DNA of 64,000 nucleotides. Source: Persicaria tinctoria. Its lineage: Eukaryota; Streptophyta; Magnoliopsida; Caryophyllales; Polygonaceae. Of this stretch, positions 1 through 12,386 are shown piece by piece; position 1 is the stretch's first letter; every line of letters begins with the position of its first letter. Both the position numbers and the translations under genes were made by a program. Under the pieces are notes generated by a model. That model searched no databases, was not told the origin of the DNA, and saw nothing but the letters and a program-made list of their open reading frames with translations. The stretch covers positions 20,805,175-20,869,174 of the forward strand of contig JBANSL010000018.1 of assembly GCA_037127255.1 (NCBI GenBank), written 5' to 3'.

Positions 1-1142
1 TTGGCAACAAGAACTTTCATCCTAACCTGCACCAGTTACGTGAGCACAAGAAATTTCACCTGAGGATAAGGAATCTGCGCCTCCATGCCCCTAAAAGAGG
101 AAAAGTCCTGTAAGTCCAAGTCTATAATGTTTACATTCCATATTACCTTTTTCCATTGCACTTCATTATGTCAACCAATGCCATCTAAACACGGCTTAAT
201 ATCAAGTCTGATTAGTCAACTAAAAATAAGCGTCGTTACTACCCAAATGTTTCCTTTTTATTTGAGAGCCCTATTTCTCCCAACTAATTAAAATCAGAAA
301 AAAAAAGTACAATAAAAAATATTAATATCAATATTATACTTTCAATAAATGTTTTTAAATTACCCTCCTACAACTTTTCTATCATTATACACACCAAAGA
401 ACTTTTCAATTCCCAACAGTTACAAACATTGCAACATTAATACTCTCATTTATCAAGAAAATAAACCTACAGGACCATATTACACTGTTTTCCGCTATTC
501 TGGGTCGTCTAGAACAAATCACATCAAAACTTATTTTCAACCCTTTGGTCATTAGTTCTGCATCACATATTAGAAAACTCTTCGTAAGCCAAAAATGGCT
601 GCAGGTACCTTTTATTATTACTTACATACCTTTTACTATTACTTACAGATTTCTTACAACTATCTTACATTTCAATCTTTACTAAAATGTGATATGATAA
701 ACATTTCAGATTTATTAAGTCGATTCACAAAAACATCGACAACTACATATGCAGATCAAATGATGATAGCCATTCAATCAGTTACAACCACACGGAGTGA
801 TGGAAAAGTCCAAAGCTATTGTGGGATGAAGCTAATTCAGAATAGGCCAACGGGTATGACCCATCATGCCATCTTTTAGTAAATTAACCCTGGAATTTAG
901 TAATAAACATGTTACCTGCTGATAGAAATTTGATATCATTAAGTATTCTATTTTGATCTTACTTCTTTTTTATAATCAACCACAATACTCCTTAACCAAA
1001 GCCAAATAGTTTTTTTTTTTTAAAAAAAATACTGCATTGAGATATCAATAATACCAAAATTGCTAACAACAATACTAAAAATGACCTAACCTTCCAATAA
1101 CCCCTCAATTCTCAATCAAACGACGAAAAATGCAAGGATCGT
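1..1142. other. AT-rich sequence without a recognisable gene
   Basis: The open frames here are short (under 100 codons) and I recognise none of them. Pyrimidine/A-rich runs and A and T homopolymers dominate. It may be the upstream part of the Helitron that follows, but I could not find a convincing 5' TC terminus, so the left edge of that element stays open. Confidence 0.5.
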
Positions 1143-1412
1143 GAATTATGCCAAATTAGAGGTTAAAAACTGATAGGACAAACAAAATTAAGTATCGAAT
1201 ATTTTATCTGAAATATGACATCAAAAACTGACAATAAAAAAAATAAAGACAAAAATAAAAACAGCCTAAGAATTATGCCAAATTAGAGGTTAAAAACTGA
1301 TAGGACAAACAAAATAAGTATCGAATATTTTATCTGAAATATGACATCAAAAACTCACAAGAAAAAAAATGAAGACAAAAATAAAAACAACCTAAGAATT
1401 AATATTTTATCT
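1143..1412. repeat. Two-copy tandem repeat, period about 127 bp
   Basis: A unit starting GAATTATGCCAAATTAGAGG at 1143 recurs at 1270 with only a few changes, and a third copy begins at 1396 and then breaks off. It lies just upstream of the Helitron Rep-helicase gene and has no coding capacity. It could be part of the Helitron's 5' region. Confidence 0.85.
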
Positions 1413-1599
1413 CAGATATATATGATGAACTATGAATATTTTGTCTAAAATCTCCTTTATATGTTATCATTTCCGCAGACAATGGAGCTTCAACCTCACA
1501 AACAAAGACTAGAGTTTTTTGTGATGCTTCCAAATCCAAAAGTATGCACAGTCTTTGGGGTTCTTAACTTTCAAGTATAATTAACCTACACTATGCCTA

Positions 1600-4500
1600 A
1601 TGATATGGAAATTCATTTTAGATGTTGAAATTGACTACTACAACATTGGGCCTCCTTCACATCAGTGTCCTCATTGCAACGCAACAATGTGGTATGAAGA
1701 GAGAGTAATCAAATCAAAGAAATCTGCAAATCCTACATTCTCACTATGTTGTCAGGAAGGAAAAGTGAAGTTACAGAAACTCCAAACAACACCTATGCCT
1801 TTGCGGCGACTACTCGAGTATAATAACAACAGTAGTGCAAATCGATTCCAACAAAATATAAGGATTTATAATGCCATGTTCTGCTTCACTTCATTTGGAG
1901 CTCAAGTTGACAAATCAGTTAACCAAGGAGGCGGCCCTTATACCTTTAGAATCAGTGGGCAAAACTTCCACAAGATGGGATCATTGATGCCGGTTGAAGG
2001 AGGGCGGCCAGTATATGCCCAATTATACTTTTATGATACAACCAATGAGATCGCAAATCGTCTGTCTGTGATTCCACATCAAGAAGGTGAAGTTGATGTA
2101 GAGATAGTGCAAGAGCTTATTGAGATGTTAGATAAGCACAGCTGCGTTGCAAAGGCATTCAGAATGACAAGAGATTGGTGTGAGGAGAACAATCCAACTG
2201 ATCTGAAACTACATTTGTTAGGAGAGAGACAACCGTCTGCAAGACAATACAACATGCCCACAGTTTCTGAAGTTGCAGCATTAGTGGTAGGAGATTTTGG
2301 TGAAAGCACTGGAATAAGAGATATTGTGATAAACAGCAAAGCATGTGGATTGCAAAGAATTTCAGAGTTACATCCTTTATACATGGCTTTGCAATATCCA
2401 CTTCTATTCCCATACGGTGAAGATGGATTCCATGAGAAAATAGTTTACCATAATAACACAGGCAAAAGAAGCACAAAAAGGGAATTCGTGACTATGAAAG
2501 AATATTATTCATATCGGATTCAACAAAGGCCCGACGAGGATTCAACGTTACTAAGAGGAGGGAGATTAACTCAAGGATACCTGGTGGATGCATATACTGG
2601 AATGGAAGAGCAACGATTAAGGTGGATACAAAATAATCAAGATGACTTGCGAGCTGATGTGTACCAAAATATATGTGATGCTGTTACTAGAGGTGACACA
2701 AAAGCAACATCAGTTGGTAAAAGGATAGTGCTTCCGTCTACATTTACAGGTAGCCCGAGATACATGATACAAAACTACCAAGATGCAATGGCTATTTGTA
2801 GAGCACTCGGAAATCCAGACCTTTTCATAACATTCACAGCAAATCCTAAGTGGCCGGAAATTGGAGGAATGTTATCTCAAATACCCGGCCAAAGACCATC
2901 TGAGCGTCCAGAAGTCATGGCAAGAATCTTCAAGATAAAACTAGCACACCTCATGAAAGACATTGAGAAAGAAGGCATCTTTGGAAAAACAAATGCCGGT
3001 AAGGAATTGAATCTTTCTTTATATTGTACGCTTCACTTTATTATATAAAAAATAACAATGATATTATTTTGTCTTTCAGCGGTATACACTATTGAATTTC
3101 AAAAGCGTGAACTACCACATGCACATATATTAGTTTGGTTGAAAGAGGAAGCCAAATGCAAAACTCCAAGGGATCTAGATGATATCATCTGTGCAGAAAT
3201 ACCATCCCAAGAAACAGACCCGAGAGCATACAAGATTGTCACCGAATGCATGTTGCATGGTCCATGCGGTGAAGCTAACAAATCTGCGCCGTGCATGGTA
3301 GATGGAACATGTAGCAGACACTTTCCAAGGGCCTTTTATGCAGAAACAACGATTGATGAAGATGGATTCCCAGTGTACCAGCGAAGAGACAATGGTGTGC
3401 ATGTAAAAAGGGGGAAAACAACACTGGATAACAGATTTGTTGTACCTTACAACCGTTATCTTTTGCTAAAATATCATGCACATATTAACATCGAGTGGTG
3501 CAATCGATCAAGAGCTATCAAATATTTGTTCAAGTACTTGAATAAAGGCCCGGATAGAGCTACTATTGTCATTGATGGGAGTAAGGTACCAAGGAGGAAT
3601 GGATCAATGGGTGAGGAACACCAACAGACTATAGAGGTGGATGAAATCAAGCAATATCAGGATTGTCGTTACCTTGCACCGTGTGAAGCAGCTTGGCGTA
3701 TATTTGGGTTCCCCATTAACTACTGCAATCCATCAATTATACGCCTAGCATTTCATCTGCCAGATCAAAATCTGATAACGTTGCGTGATTCAGAAAACCT
3801 ACCAGGCCTCTTGCGAAGGAAAGGGATTAAGGAGACAATGTTCACTGAATGGTTTGCTTTAAATGATGTTGATATTGAGGCTAGAAAATACACATATGCA
3901 GAAATACCATCGCATTATGTGTGGAATGCAAAAGAAAAGGCTTGGAGACCACGAATACAAGGAAACTGCATTGGCCGAATGATGTATTCACATCCTACAT
4001 CCGGGGAACGGTATTATTTAAGAATGCTCCTAAATGTGGTGAAAGGTCCAAGATCATTTGAAGAAATGAAGACAGTAAATGGAAAGGTATTCAACACTTT
4101 CAAAGAAGCTTGCTATGCTCTTGGAATGATCAATGATGATAAAGAATGGACCGATGCGATTATAGAAGTAAGATTGTGGGCTTCAGGGGTACAACTTCGT
4201 GAGCTGTTTGGAACAATATTGTTGTTTTGTGAAGTTAACAACCCTCAAAAACTATGGGAGCAAAATTGGGAAGCATTGTCGGAAGATATTTTACATAAGA
4301 AAAGAAAGCAATTTAAATTCCCAGATCTCCAGCTAACAGAAGAGCAATTGAAGAACTACTGTTTGCTGCACATCCAGGAGATATTGAACCGGAGTGGAAG
4401 ATCACTAGCTGACTATGATGGGATGCCGCTGCCAAACCCAACTTTGTTAACCAATGCAGACAATCGTTTAATTCAAGAAGAATTGAACTACAACTACACT

Positions 4501-6323
4501 GAATTAGCAAGAGAGCAGCAGAGTCTTTATGCCTCCCTTAATACTGAACAACGACTTATTTATGACCATGTCATCTCTGCAATCCAAGATGACAAGGAAG
4601 GATTCTTCTTTGTTTACGGGCCTGGAGGAACTGGTAAAACTTTTTTATATAAAGCTCTTTTGGCACGACTAAGATCAGAAAGGAAGATCGTCTTGGCAGT
4701 TGCATCCTCAGGTCAACTTATTTATATGAATAGCCTTTTTATATTTTCTTATTACATTTTTCTCATAATTAGTTGCAATTCTAATTCCTCCTTTGAAACA
4801 TGCATTGCATATTTGGAGGCAAGTGCACAAACATTTAATCGTTCCTGATTTCATACGCAGGAATGGCATCATTATTGTTACCAGGAGGTAGAACTGCTCA
4901 CAGCAGATTTGTCATTCCACTAGAATTGATGGACAATAGTACATGTGGCATCAAACAAAACACTCATCTTGCTGAATTGATGCATGAAGTGAAATTGATA
5001 ATCTGGGATGAGGCACCAATGACACAAAAATATGCCTTTGAAGCTCTTGATAGAACACTAAAAGATATTCTTGGTGCAAACGATGAAAGAAACAGACGAA
5101 AGTTATTTGGTGGTGTTATTGTACTATTAGGCGGCGACTTCAGACAAATCTTGCTCGTTATAACGAAGGGAAAACGACAAGATATTGTCCAAGCTTCCAT
5201 AAATAATTCCCAACTTTGGAAGCATTATCGCGTATTAAAACTCTCTCGCAGTATGAGGGTTAATGAGTTTGATGGAAATGGTTGTGTTGATCTTTACAAG
5301 CAACAATTCAACAAGTGGGTGTTAAAAGTGGGTGATGGAATTGTCTCAGCAACAGCTAGAGATGGAGAGGATGAGCCCAGTTGGAGCAAAATTCCAGATG
5401 AATTCATTATTAGGAAAACGGAATGCCCCCTGGAAGAAATGATTACCCAAGTTTTCCCAAATTTCATCGAAAGGCAAGCTGAACCAAACTATCTTCGAGA
5501 GAGAGCTATTTTGACCCCGTTAAATGAAGATGCTGATATGATCAACAGCCATATGTTTGAAAAGTTGAATGGGGTAATAAAGACATATAGAAGCTCAGAT
5601 GAAATCTGCAAGGCTTCAACTGACATCGCTGACCAAGACCAAATGTTCCCCGTGGAGTTTCTAAATGCTCTACAATTTCCAGGGATGCCACCTCACTCTC
5701 TCAAACTAAAAGAAGGTTTGCCAGTTATGCTGCTACGAAATGTCAATCCAAGTCAAGGTCTGTGCAATGGCACTCGCCTAATTATTTCACATCTCGGAGA
5801 ATGGGTTATCGAGGCATCTATTATCACAGGTAACAACATAGGGAGAAAGGTCTTGATTCCAAGGATTACACTCACTTCGCCAAAATCAAAATGGCCATTC
5901 ATATTGAAAAGAACGCAATTCCCAATAAGGCCATGTTATGCAATGACAATCAACAAAAGTCAAGGGCAGTCACTCAACGTTGTCGGCATCTATTTACCAA
6001 AGCCAGTCTTTTGTCATGGGCAACTATATGTTGCAATCTCTAGAGTGACAGATCCAAAGGGGCTAAAAATCTACTTAAAGGAAGACACCGGAGAGTATAG
6101 AAACCACACAAGAAACATTGTTTTCAAGGAAGCCTTCACCAACTTAATCTCAAATCACCAAGTAAGCACTACTAACAATCCAATACCTTTCAATGTTTAG
6201 CATGTTTAAAAGCTTTATTGCATTTACCCAATCCATATTAATCCTTACTTACTTTTTACACAGGAATGGAACATGCCCGAAATCCAAAAAACTACAACTC
6301 AGATTAGCAGGAATAAAGATTAG
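1600..6323 (+). CDS. Helitron Rep-helicase (RepHel) transposase, spliced, frame intact
   Basis: This is the rolling-circle transposase of a Helitron: a HUH endonuclease that nicks and joins DNA, fused to a PIF1-type helicase. Four blocks join in frame across GT-AG introns: 1600-2998, 3080-4711, 4861-6161 and 6264-6323, about 1,463 residues without a stop. From the N-terminus there is a Cys-rich segment (CPHC near residue 24), the Helitron-like N domain, the HUH-type motif PHAH (about residue 480), the paired tyrosines YLFKYLNKG (about 615-623), Walker A GPGGTGKT (about 979), Walker B WDEAP (about 1058), and the PIF1 motifs GGDFRQ, INKSQGQS and VAISRV near the C-terminus. The join VASSG/MASLLLPGG across the second intron is what the family expects. 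The start is uncertain: the ATG at 1600 is the first in frame, but an upstream exon spliced at AG 1619-1620 is possible. The last exon is the least sure. Confidence 0.9.
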
Positions 6324-7011
6324 GTTCACCCACTGGAACCTTGCAGCAAAGACGTATGGTTGTTGACTAATAATTGAGTACGAATTCTATTTCAATCTTT
6401 CTTTCTTCTTAGCATATTACTCCTTAACCGAATTCAAAAAAGTTGGAAAGAAATATAACAATGATCTGATCAAGAATACCATATGAACCATATAAAAAAC
6501 ATAGCATTACTAACAAAAGCACGAGATATGATCCAAAATCACATCATCCAGTCAATTAACCCTGACATTCAGTGATAAACACCCTACCGCTTCCAACAAA
6601 TCCAAAATTCTCAATCAATAAATGAAAGATTAAAGAATTTCTCAATCATACAATAGCAAATTAATAGCACATTTAAAAATCAGAGAGACTTACGGGATTT
6701 GAGTTGTAGAAAAACACTAGGACTAAATGATCCCTCTCCAAATAAATATTTTTTCTACATGCGTGCATATGTTTTACTTATACAAATACTTGAGAAAAAA
6801 ATTAATAGTTACCCTCTAATTAATCAAGATATGAAAAATACATCTTTTTACCAAAGGTTAAGCAACATCTCAAAAAGATGAAAGCAACATTTGAGAAAAT
6901 CTACCAAAAAAAATTGGTAAAGAAAAAAATTCTATAACTATGACTCAGATAGCATATCACCCTTAGAAAAGATTGAACTAAAAGAATGAAAAAAGAATGG
7001 AACAAACAAAC
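6324..7011. other. Non-coding DNA between RepHel and the APS kinase fragment
   Basis: AT-rich sequence with no recognisable gene. On the minus strand it follows the splice donor of the APS kinase fragment, so its right part is probably the captured first intron of that gene. I see no later APS kinase exons in it. Confidence 0.5.
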
Positions 7012-7146
7012 CTGAACCACTAAGGCCAGTTATCCAAATGACACCACCATGACACAACCTTTTTGTTTAAGCAACTCTTCCCTGTCAACCTTCTTGACCA
7101 AGCACTCATGCCACAGAATGTTGCAAGCTTATCTAATAGTAGCCAT
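7012..7146 (-). pseudogene. APS kinase (adenylyl-sulfate kinase) gene fragment, first coding exon
   Basis: APS kinase phosphorylates adenosine 5'-phosphosulfate to PAPS in plant sulfur metabolism. On the minus strand an ATG at 7146 starts a frame that reads NILWHEC and then DREELLKQKGCV. In a shifted frame it continues IWITGLSGSG, the start of the enzyme's P-loop, and stops at a good donor (CAG/GTTTG, exon end 7012). This is the usual order at the N-terminus of plant cytosolic-type APS kinases, where the exon breaks inside the P-loop. Two lesions are visible: a TAA as the sixth codon (7129-7131), and a short duplication around the GCV codons that shifts the frame before the P-loop. The kinase core is absent. 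It lies antisense to RepHel within the putative Helitron, which fits Helitron gene capture. Confidence 0.8.
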
Positions 7147-7690
7147 CTCCGGCAGAGATTTACCTATTTTCAGCCATTTAATCACAGCAAATCAGGGAGA
7201 ACGTCTACCAGAGTTACACTAAATCTGGCCAAACCCAAGTCTACAACCAAACAAAATCACATTCCCTAAATTTGATTCTAGCTCCCATATGATCGACAAA
7301 ACTCTCATCACACCACCAAGCCTAATTTCTTCACCCATATATACACAACTACACAATTCAAACCTCCTCATAACATCAAATAATTAAAAAACACAAACCC
7401 ATCTCCGATTCACGCTATTATTAAACCAAAAATCTTCAAGAGAGACGGAGGATATCACTTACCGGTAACTCTAATCAAACACGTTATAATTGTCAAAATC
7501 TGCCGTCGGAGAAGCTATGATGGACACCGTCCTGTGGCCAATTTCGGAAATTCAATGAACAACTTTATTCCTCCAGCTGAGTCCAGCTTGATCGCCGATC
7601 TTTTTACCGCAAAAAAATCCCGGGTTTGGCAGCCATGGTTTTAGATCTGGAAATGATAGGTCATGGAAGCTGGGGGGAGGAAATGGAAAA
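7147..7690 (-). other. Probable captured 5' flank and non-coding first exon of the APS kinase gene
   Basis: Upstream of the fragment (minus strand) there is a higher-GC block ending in a good donor, CCG/GTAAGTG, with the exon end at 7463. AT-rich intron-like DNA follows up to the coding exon. That is the layout of a 5'-UTR exon plus first intron, so the captured piece may span about 0.7 kb of gene start. I recognise no protein in the block. Confidence 0.4.
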
Positions 7691-8207
7691 CAGCTGGCTC
7701 TCATTACATAATACATGTAGATTGACTCAACTGTCTATATTTTAATTTTAAAAACAAATGAAAATAATTATACTGATAAATTGAAGACCTTGATAAAGAA
7801 ACCTTAAAAACCATTTTTTTTTAATCAAATTACAGTACGTTTTTGTGACCCCAATTGTTCCTCTATCTATTTTCCGTATAAATTTCGGTGTAATCATTTT
7901 CATTTGTTTTTAAAAGTAATTTGATAATGAAACACAAATGAAAATCTATCTATTTTTCGTGTAAATTTAATGACCCAAATTTTCAGTAAATAACTAAATA
8001 AGTAATTATCAAATTATAAAATCACAAAAAAAGCAAAAAAAAAAAAAAAAAAACCATTGAAGTGTTGAGAGCCGTTAAGATGCCTAGGAATAACCGTTCA
8101 ATTTTAAATAAACGGTTTAGATTTAAATTAGTTTACCTATTTTTTAATTTATTTTTTAGGGTTGATAGATTTTTATAGGATAATCCTACCAATTCCATAG
8201 AGTTATA

Positions 8208-8440
8208 CTACCTCTATCTCATAATTTAAATCATTTACTTTTTGACACGTTTTTTAATGTGTTTAAAACTATATAAAATATTAAAAAAAATCAAAATTTT
8301 TAAAGTAATTTCAAACTTAATAGTAATTACTTTCAAATTAGTCTAAAAAAATTGAAAAAATGTTTATATTTTATAGAGTTTTTAACACATTAAGAACCGT
8401 GTTAAAAACTCAAACAACTTCAATTATAAGATAGATGGAG
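8208..8440. mobile_element. Stowaway-like MITE, 233 bp
   Basis: The left end begins CTACCTCTATCTCATAATT and the right end, reversed, begins CTCCATCTATCTTATAATT. TA dinucleotides flank both ends (8206-8207 and 8441-8442). The arms stay complementary well inward (the TTTTAACAC region). There is no coding capacity. It shares internal sequence with the MITE at 49561-49796, so both belong to one family. Confidence 0.8.
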
Positions 8441-8489
8441 TATTATATTATATTAAATTATATAATATTATATTTTATATTTTTGGTCG

Positions 8490-8668
8490 AATAGATTAAA
8501 GAGAAATAGTACGGTGACGATAGATTAAAACGTAAATCGTCAAAGGTGAAAGCATATTAAAGTTGGAAACAAATTCGACTTATTAAAGACAACCCCTTTA
8601 ATATGCTTTCACCTTTGACGATTTACGTTTTAATCTATCGTCACCGTACTATTTCTCTTTAATCTATT
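8490..8668. repeat. Perfect 73-bp inverted repeat with a 33-bp spacer
   Basis: The left arm, 8490-8562, is matched base for base by the reverse complement of 8596-8668, with no mismatch found on reading both arms. The spacer is 8563-8595. A transcript from either strand would fold into a 73-bp perfect hairpin. I see no target duplication, so it may be a local foldback duplication rather than a MITE. Confidence 0.95.
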
Positions 8669-9551
8669 TTCACATTTAATTATTTACTTTTTTTTTCTCC
8701 CGTATTTATTTTTCTCTAAACTTGACAATTAAAACCTAAATGCATACACCTTAAGTATATAATTTACAATATATGCAATGCAATCATGTGTTTTTATCTA
8801 TATTGCATGAATTACATCTTCTCACTCCAATTTGGTAATGCACAAGTGATTGGGAGGCCATTCCAAACTAAATGATCGGATGCAAGGAACATACACATAC
8901 TCCAAATAATTCACTCATTTGGTGTATGATATGACCATGTCGTCGAGTATAACATGATCACTTTTCATTAAATTTTGCTACTTTTTCTCGAGTTCAAGAG
9001 TCTTTTTTTAACACTTTTGTGTGCTATTTTTTTGTTTATTTAGCAATTCAACTCTATTCCAAGTTACCTGTTCAATAGCTTTTTGTCTTTATTTACAATA
9101 AAAATACACTAACGGGTATGGATCATAGATTTTGGTCTTTATTTACATTAATAAGAGCCAAAGCATATGAACATTTAATATCGTACAATTCTATTTTATT
9201 GAACAATGTCTCATCCGTTAATATCATTGAATCTTCAGTTCGTCTCAAACATCAAAACACTGGTCTTAAACTACATTTGCTTGAAAATCTAAACAAATTT
9301 ATGATGATCACAATACACCAAACAAAAATAAAAATAAAAATTTGTAGCTATTTGAAAAGTTCGGATGGAAAGTTTCTATCATAATCCTAACAAGGAAAAT
9401 AAAATCAACTATGACAATACCTAAAAAAATAAGAAATTAGTACGGTTTAGAAGAACAACAAGGTAAATCAATAACAACTAACCTTAATATATAATACGAT
9501 ATTTAAAAAAAAACTCTCAAATAACTTATAGAAAAACCAAACTTTATATGT
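8669..9551. other. AT-rich sequence without a recognisable gene
   Basis: The longest open frame (about 88 codons near 9118) resembles nothing I know. Several tracts of T and A are present. It leads directly into the Helitron 3' terminus. Confidence 0.5.
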
Positions 9552-9582
9552 CCCGTGCGTAGCACGGGCATGACTTACCTAG
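9552..9582 (+). other. Helitron 3' terminus: hairpin plus CTAG, followed by T
   Basis: CCCGTGC-GTA-GCACGGG (9552-9568) forms a 7-bp stem with a 3-base loop. Fourteen bases later comes CTAG (9579-9582), followed by T. A short GC-rich hairpin just before a CTRR end inserted next to T is the defining 3' signature of Helitrons. Confidence 0.85.
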
Positions 9583-10124
9583 TATATACATATATGTCAG
9601 TTCCTCTTCTTGAGAAGATATATCACATATTGTAATACTCCCTCCATTTTATTATATTCGACGTTTTAAGCTTATGCACTATAAGTAAGGAACTACGCCA
9701 ATAATTAATACTCCACACTGAATTAACAGTTAATAGGAACAAAAAATAGAACATTAAAAAAATCAATACTCCACTCCGTATTTTTTGTAGCTCAGGTTGA
9801 TTACCGTATAAAAAAAAGTGTGCATAGATAATGATGCAAATTAATAGGCCTTCTATAGTGCAAATCAGTACTCCGTACTTCGTAATTAAGGAAATGCACT
9901 ATGTATTTTTGGTAAGCGTTAATTAGCGTTAATTTATTTATTTAACGGGTAAAAACTCAAAACTTCAAATATAATTGAAATGAGGGAGCATAAGAGAACA
10001 CTTGATCTTATTATAAAACTTGCACAAATTTTTCATTCTTGGCATGCCTAAACGAAAACATGAACTGCAAGACATTCACATTTTCTCTAGCCTAAACAAA
10101 AACACGAACTAAATATCGATAAGA
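9583..10124. other. AT-rich intervening DNA with a lone MITE end
   Basis: No gene is seen. Near 9646 the sequence ACTCCCTCCATTTTATTATA looks like one terminal repeat of a Stowaway-like MITE, but I found no matching opposite end nearby, so I treat it as a remnant. Confidence 0.4.
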
Positions 10125-11009
10125 TCTATATAAACTCTTAATTTAGAAGAGTTTAGGATGACGTGTCAAGCTTAGAGTAATTTTAGGAGTCTTGACCAAT
10201 CATTTTTTTTTTTGCCATTTTTGTTTGATTTTCTTTATTTCTAATTTTTTTCTTCTCTTTTCCTTTAATTGTCTTTTTGATTTAATTTTACTAACTATCT
10301 ATATCTATATAAACTCTTAATTTAGAAGAGTTTAGGATGACATGTCAAGCTTAGAGTAATTTTAGGAGTCTTGATCAATCATTTTTTTGCCATTTTTCTT
10401 TGATTTTCTTTATTTCTAATTTTTTTTCTTTTAATTCTCTTTTTGATTTAATTTTACTAACTATTGAGCTTAATTAAAAAAATTGATCTTATAGTAAATT
10501 ATAATTTTAGTAGTTTTTTTCTAAAAAGACAATCTATATCTATATATAAACTCTTAATTTAGAAGAGTTTAGGATGACGTGTCAAGCTTAGAGTAATTTT
10601 AGGAGTCTTGATCAATCATTTTTTTGCCATTTTTCTTTGATTTTCTTTATTTCTAATTTTTTTTCTTTTTTTTCTTTTAATTCTCTTTTTGATTTAATTT
10701 TACTAACTATTGAGCTTAATTCAAAAAATTGATCTTATAGTAAATTATAATTTTAGTAGTTTTTTTCTAAAAAGACAATGTGATTAATTCAAAACATAAA
10801 ATTAATAATAAGAAAACATAAAATTAATATTAGTAATATATATCTATATCTATATCTATATATACTAATTTAATCGTTTTCTCAACCCATGAGTTTAATT
10901 CAAAATATTTAATTATCTGAACTTTTACAATTATGTTATAATATTAATTTAATATATTAGTAAAATTTTACTTATAAAAAATCGTGCCATGGCGCGGGGA
11001 TCATACTAG
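10125..11009 (+). mobile_element. Compound non-autonomous Helitron: three 5'-type ends, one 3' end
   Basis: Three similar units start at 10125, 10298 and 10533. Each begins TCTATAT directly after an A and continues AAACTCTTAATTTAGAAGAG. The first two are cut short (173 and 235 bp). The third runs to a 3' terminus with the hairpin CGTGCC-AT-GGCGCG (10983-10996, one G-U pair) and CTAG at 11006-11009, followed by T. The A/TC start and CTAG/T end are Helitron rules. The units are direct repeats without coding capacity. Confidence 0.75.
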
Positions 11010-12381
11010 TTGTCTACCAAGCATGAAAAGAATTAAAGGGCTTAATTTAGTTGAGCATTTTTTCATTCAGGATCCTTAGCTTAAACAAAAGCATAAACTA
11101 AATATCGTTAATGGACGTTAAGTAACTTGAAATTAGAGTAGTAAATTTATGAGATAAATAACTTATTATGTAAAGTAAGCCCATGAAACGGGAGCATTTT
11201 ACGACAAGGGCCTATTCACGAGTAAAAAACTAAAACAGTACATAATCCATATTTTATTTATTCACGTTGAACCTCTTATATGATTTTTTCGGCTTTACTA
11301 CTTTTTATGTCTCAACTTAATGCACATCTTCGCAAACATTTCATGGTTTCCAGAGGTTATAATGTACCAAATGTTATGTCCTATAACTAATCTAGTAGCG
11401 AACCTTTCAAAACTCAAAAGTCAAAACCAATTCGATTAATAGTTAAGAAGTGACAATGCAGTTAAAAGACGAGTAAGGTTATTGAACCCCTATTTTCTCC
11501 ACGAATACATAACATAAACAACCAACAAGAACTTAACTATATGAAAGCCTTTTAAATCAAACAAAAAACAAGATAATGCAAAACAAGTCCTAAATGTTAG
11601 TGTTGAATACTTGTAAACCATTGATCTAAATTGACTGATTGATGTACCTCCATCAATTGCCAAAAATTCAATTCGCCTCGAAGATTATTCACGAATCCGA
11701 TTTTTGTAAAATGTTACATGCGTCATACTTGTAGTTGTTTGATTCCTATTTGACATGCTCTAGATTTGAGTTGCCAACTTTCACATTTACATCAATTAAT
11801 TACTCAACGAGCAAATGCATCAAATAATTCCATCTAGATATCAAATCACATTATAAAGATTACTTTCAAAAGTTCCTCGTATTAAAAAGATAGATATGCA
11901 TTTGAAGATTTTTTACAAACAAAACTTACATATTCTACCAACTTTGATTCTAGGACTCCAATAGGTAAATTATCCAGTGAGCTCATCGAACTTGAGAAGC
12001 GCAATAACCACATAGGATCGAGGCAAACTGATAACAAAGTTGAAATCAATTAACCAATGGAAAGCAATTAGAGGTGCAAAAAAAGATGTTGAAGAAATTG
12101 AGGAAAAAGCATGCATAAAGCACGATGAAATTAAGGGATTTCAAAATAAGTTTTTTTTTATATATATATACAAGGCAAAGATTTGGGGTTGATCAAAATA
12201 AGGTTTTATGAAAAGGAGAAATCTATCATACGAAACCGTAATATTGAATAATAATATTAGGAAAAAAATATATAAATACAACACCGAAAGAAATTACCTA
12301 CGATTTAATCTAGGGAGGAAGTAATGAGAGAGATTGAAGCCAAAGGATCGAAGGGGGAGAGGGAAGCATTTGAGAGAGATT
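11010..12381. other. AT-rich sequence without a recognisable gene
   Basis: No open frame of interest. A short TA microsatellite lies near 12160. The right edge meets the 5-bp target duplication of the Copia element. Confidence 0.5.
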
Positions 12382-12386
12382 GAAAC

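Larger units (their letters stand above)
1600..9582 (+). mobile_element. Helitron carrying RepHel (5' end not located)
   Basis: The RepHel gene and a typical 3' terminus at 9582, on the same strand, suggest one element of at least 8 kb. The downstream 3.2 kb holds an antisense APS kinase gene fragment, a Stowaway-like MITE and a perfect inverted repeat, so captured and later-inserted DNA are both present. The 1600 coordinate is only the start of the gene. That the terminus at 9582 belongs to this RepHel copy is inferred from order and orientation; an unrelated Helitron end is possible. Confidence 0.6.

Noticed and set aside
6699..6881. Short frame after RepHel as an RPA-like Helitron gene
   Set aside because: 60 codons without an OB-fold motif; no RPA-type protein could be seen in this element.
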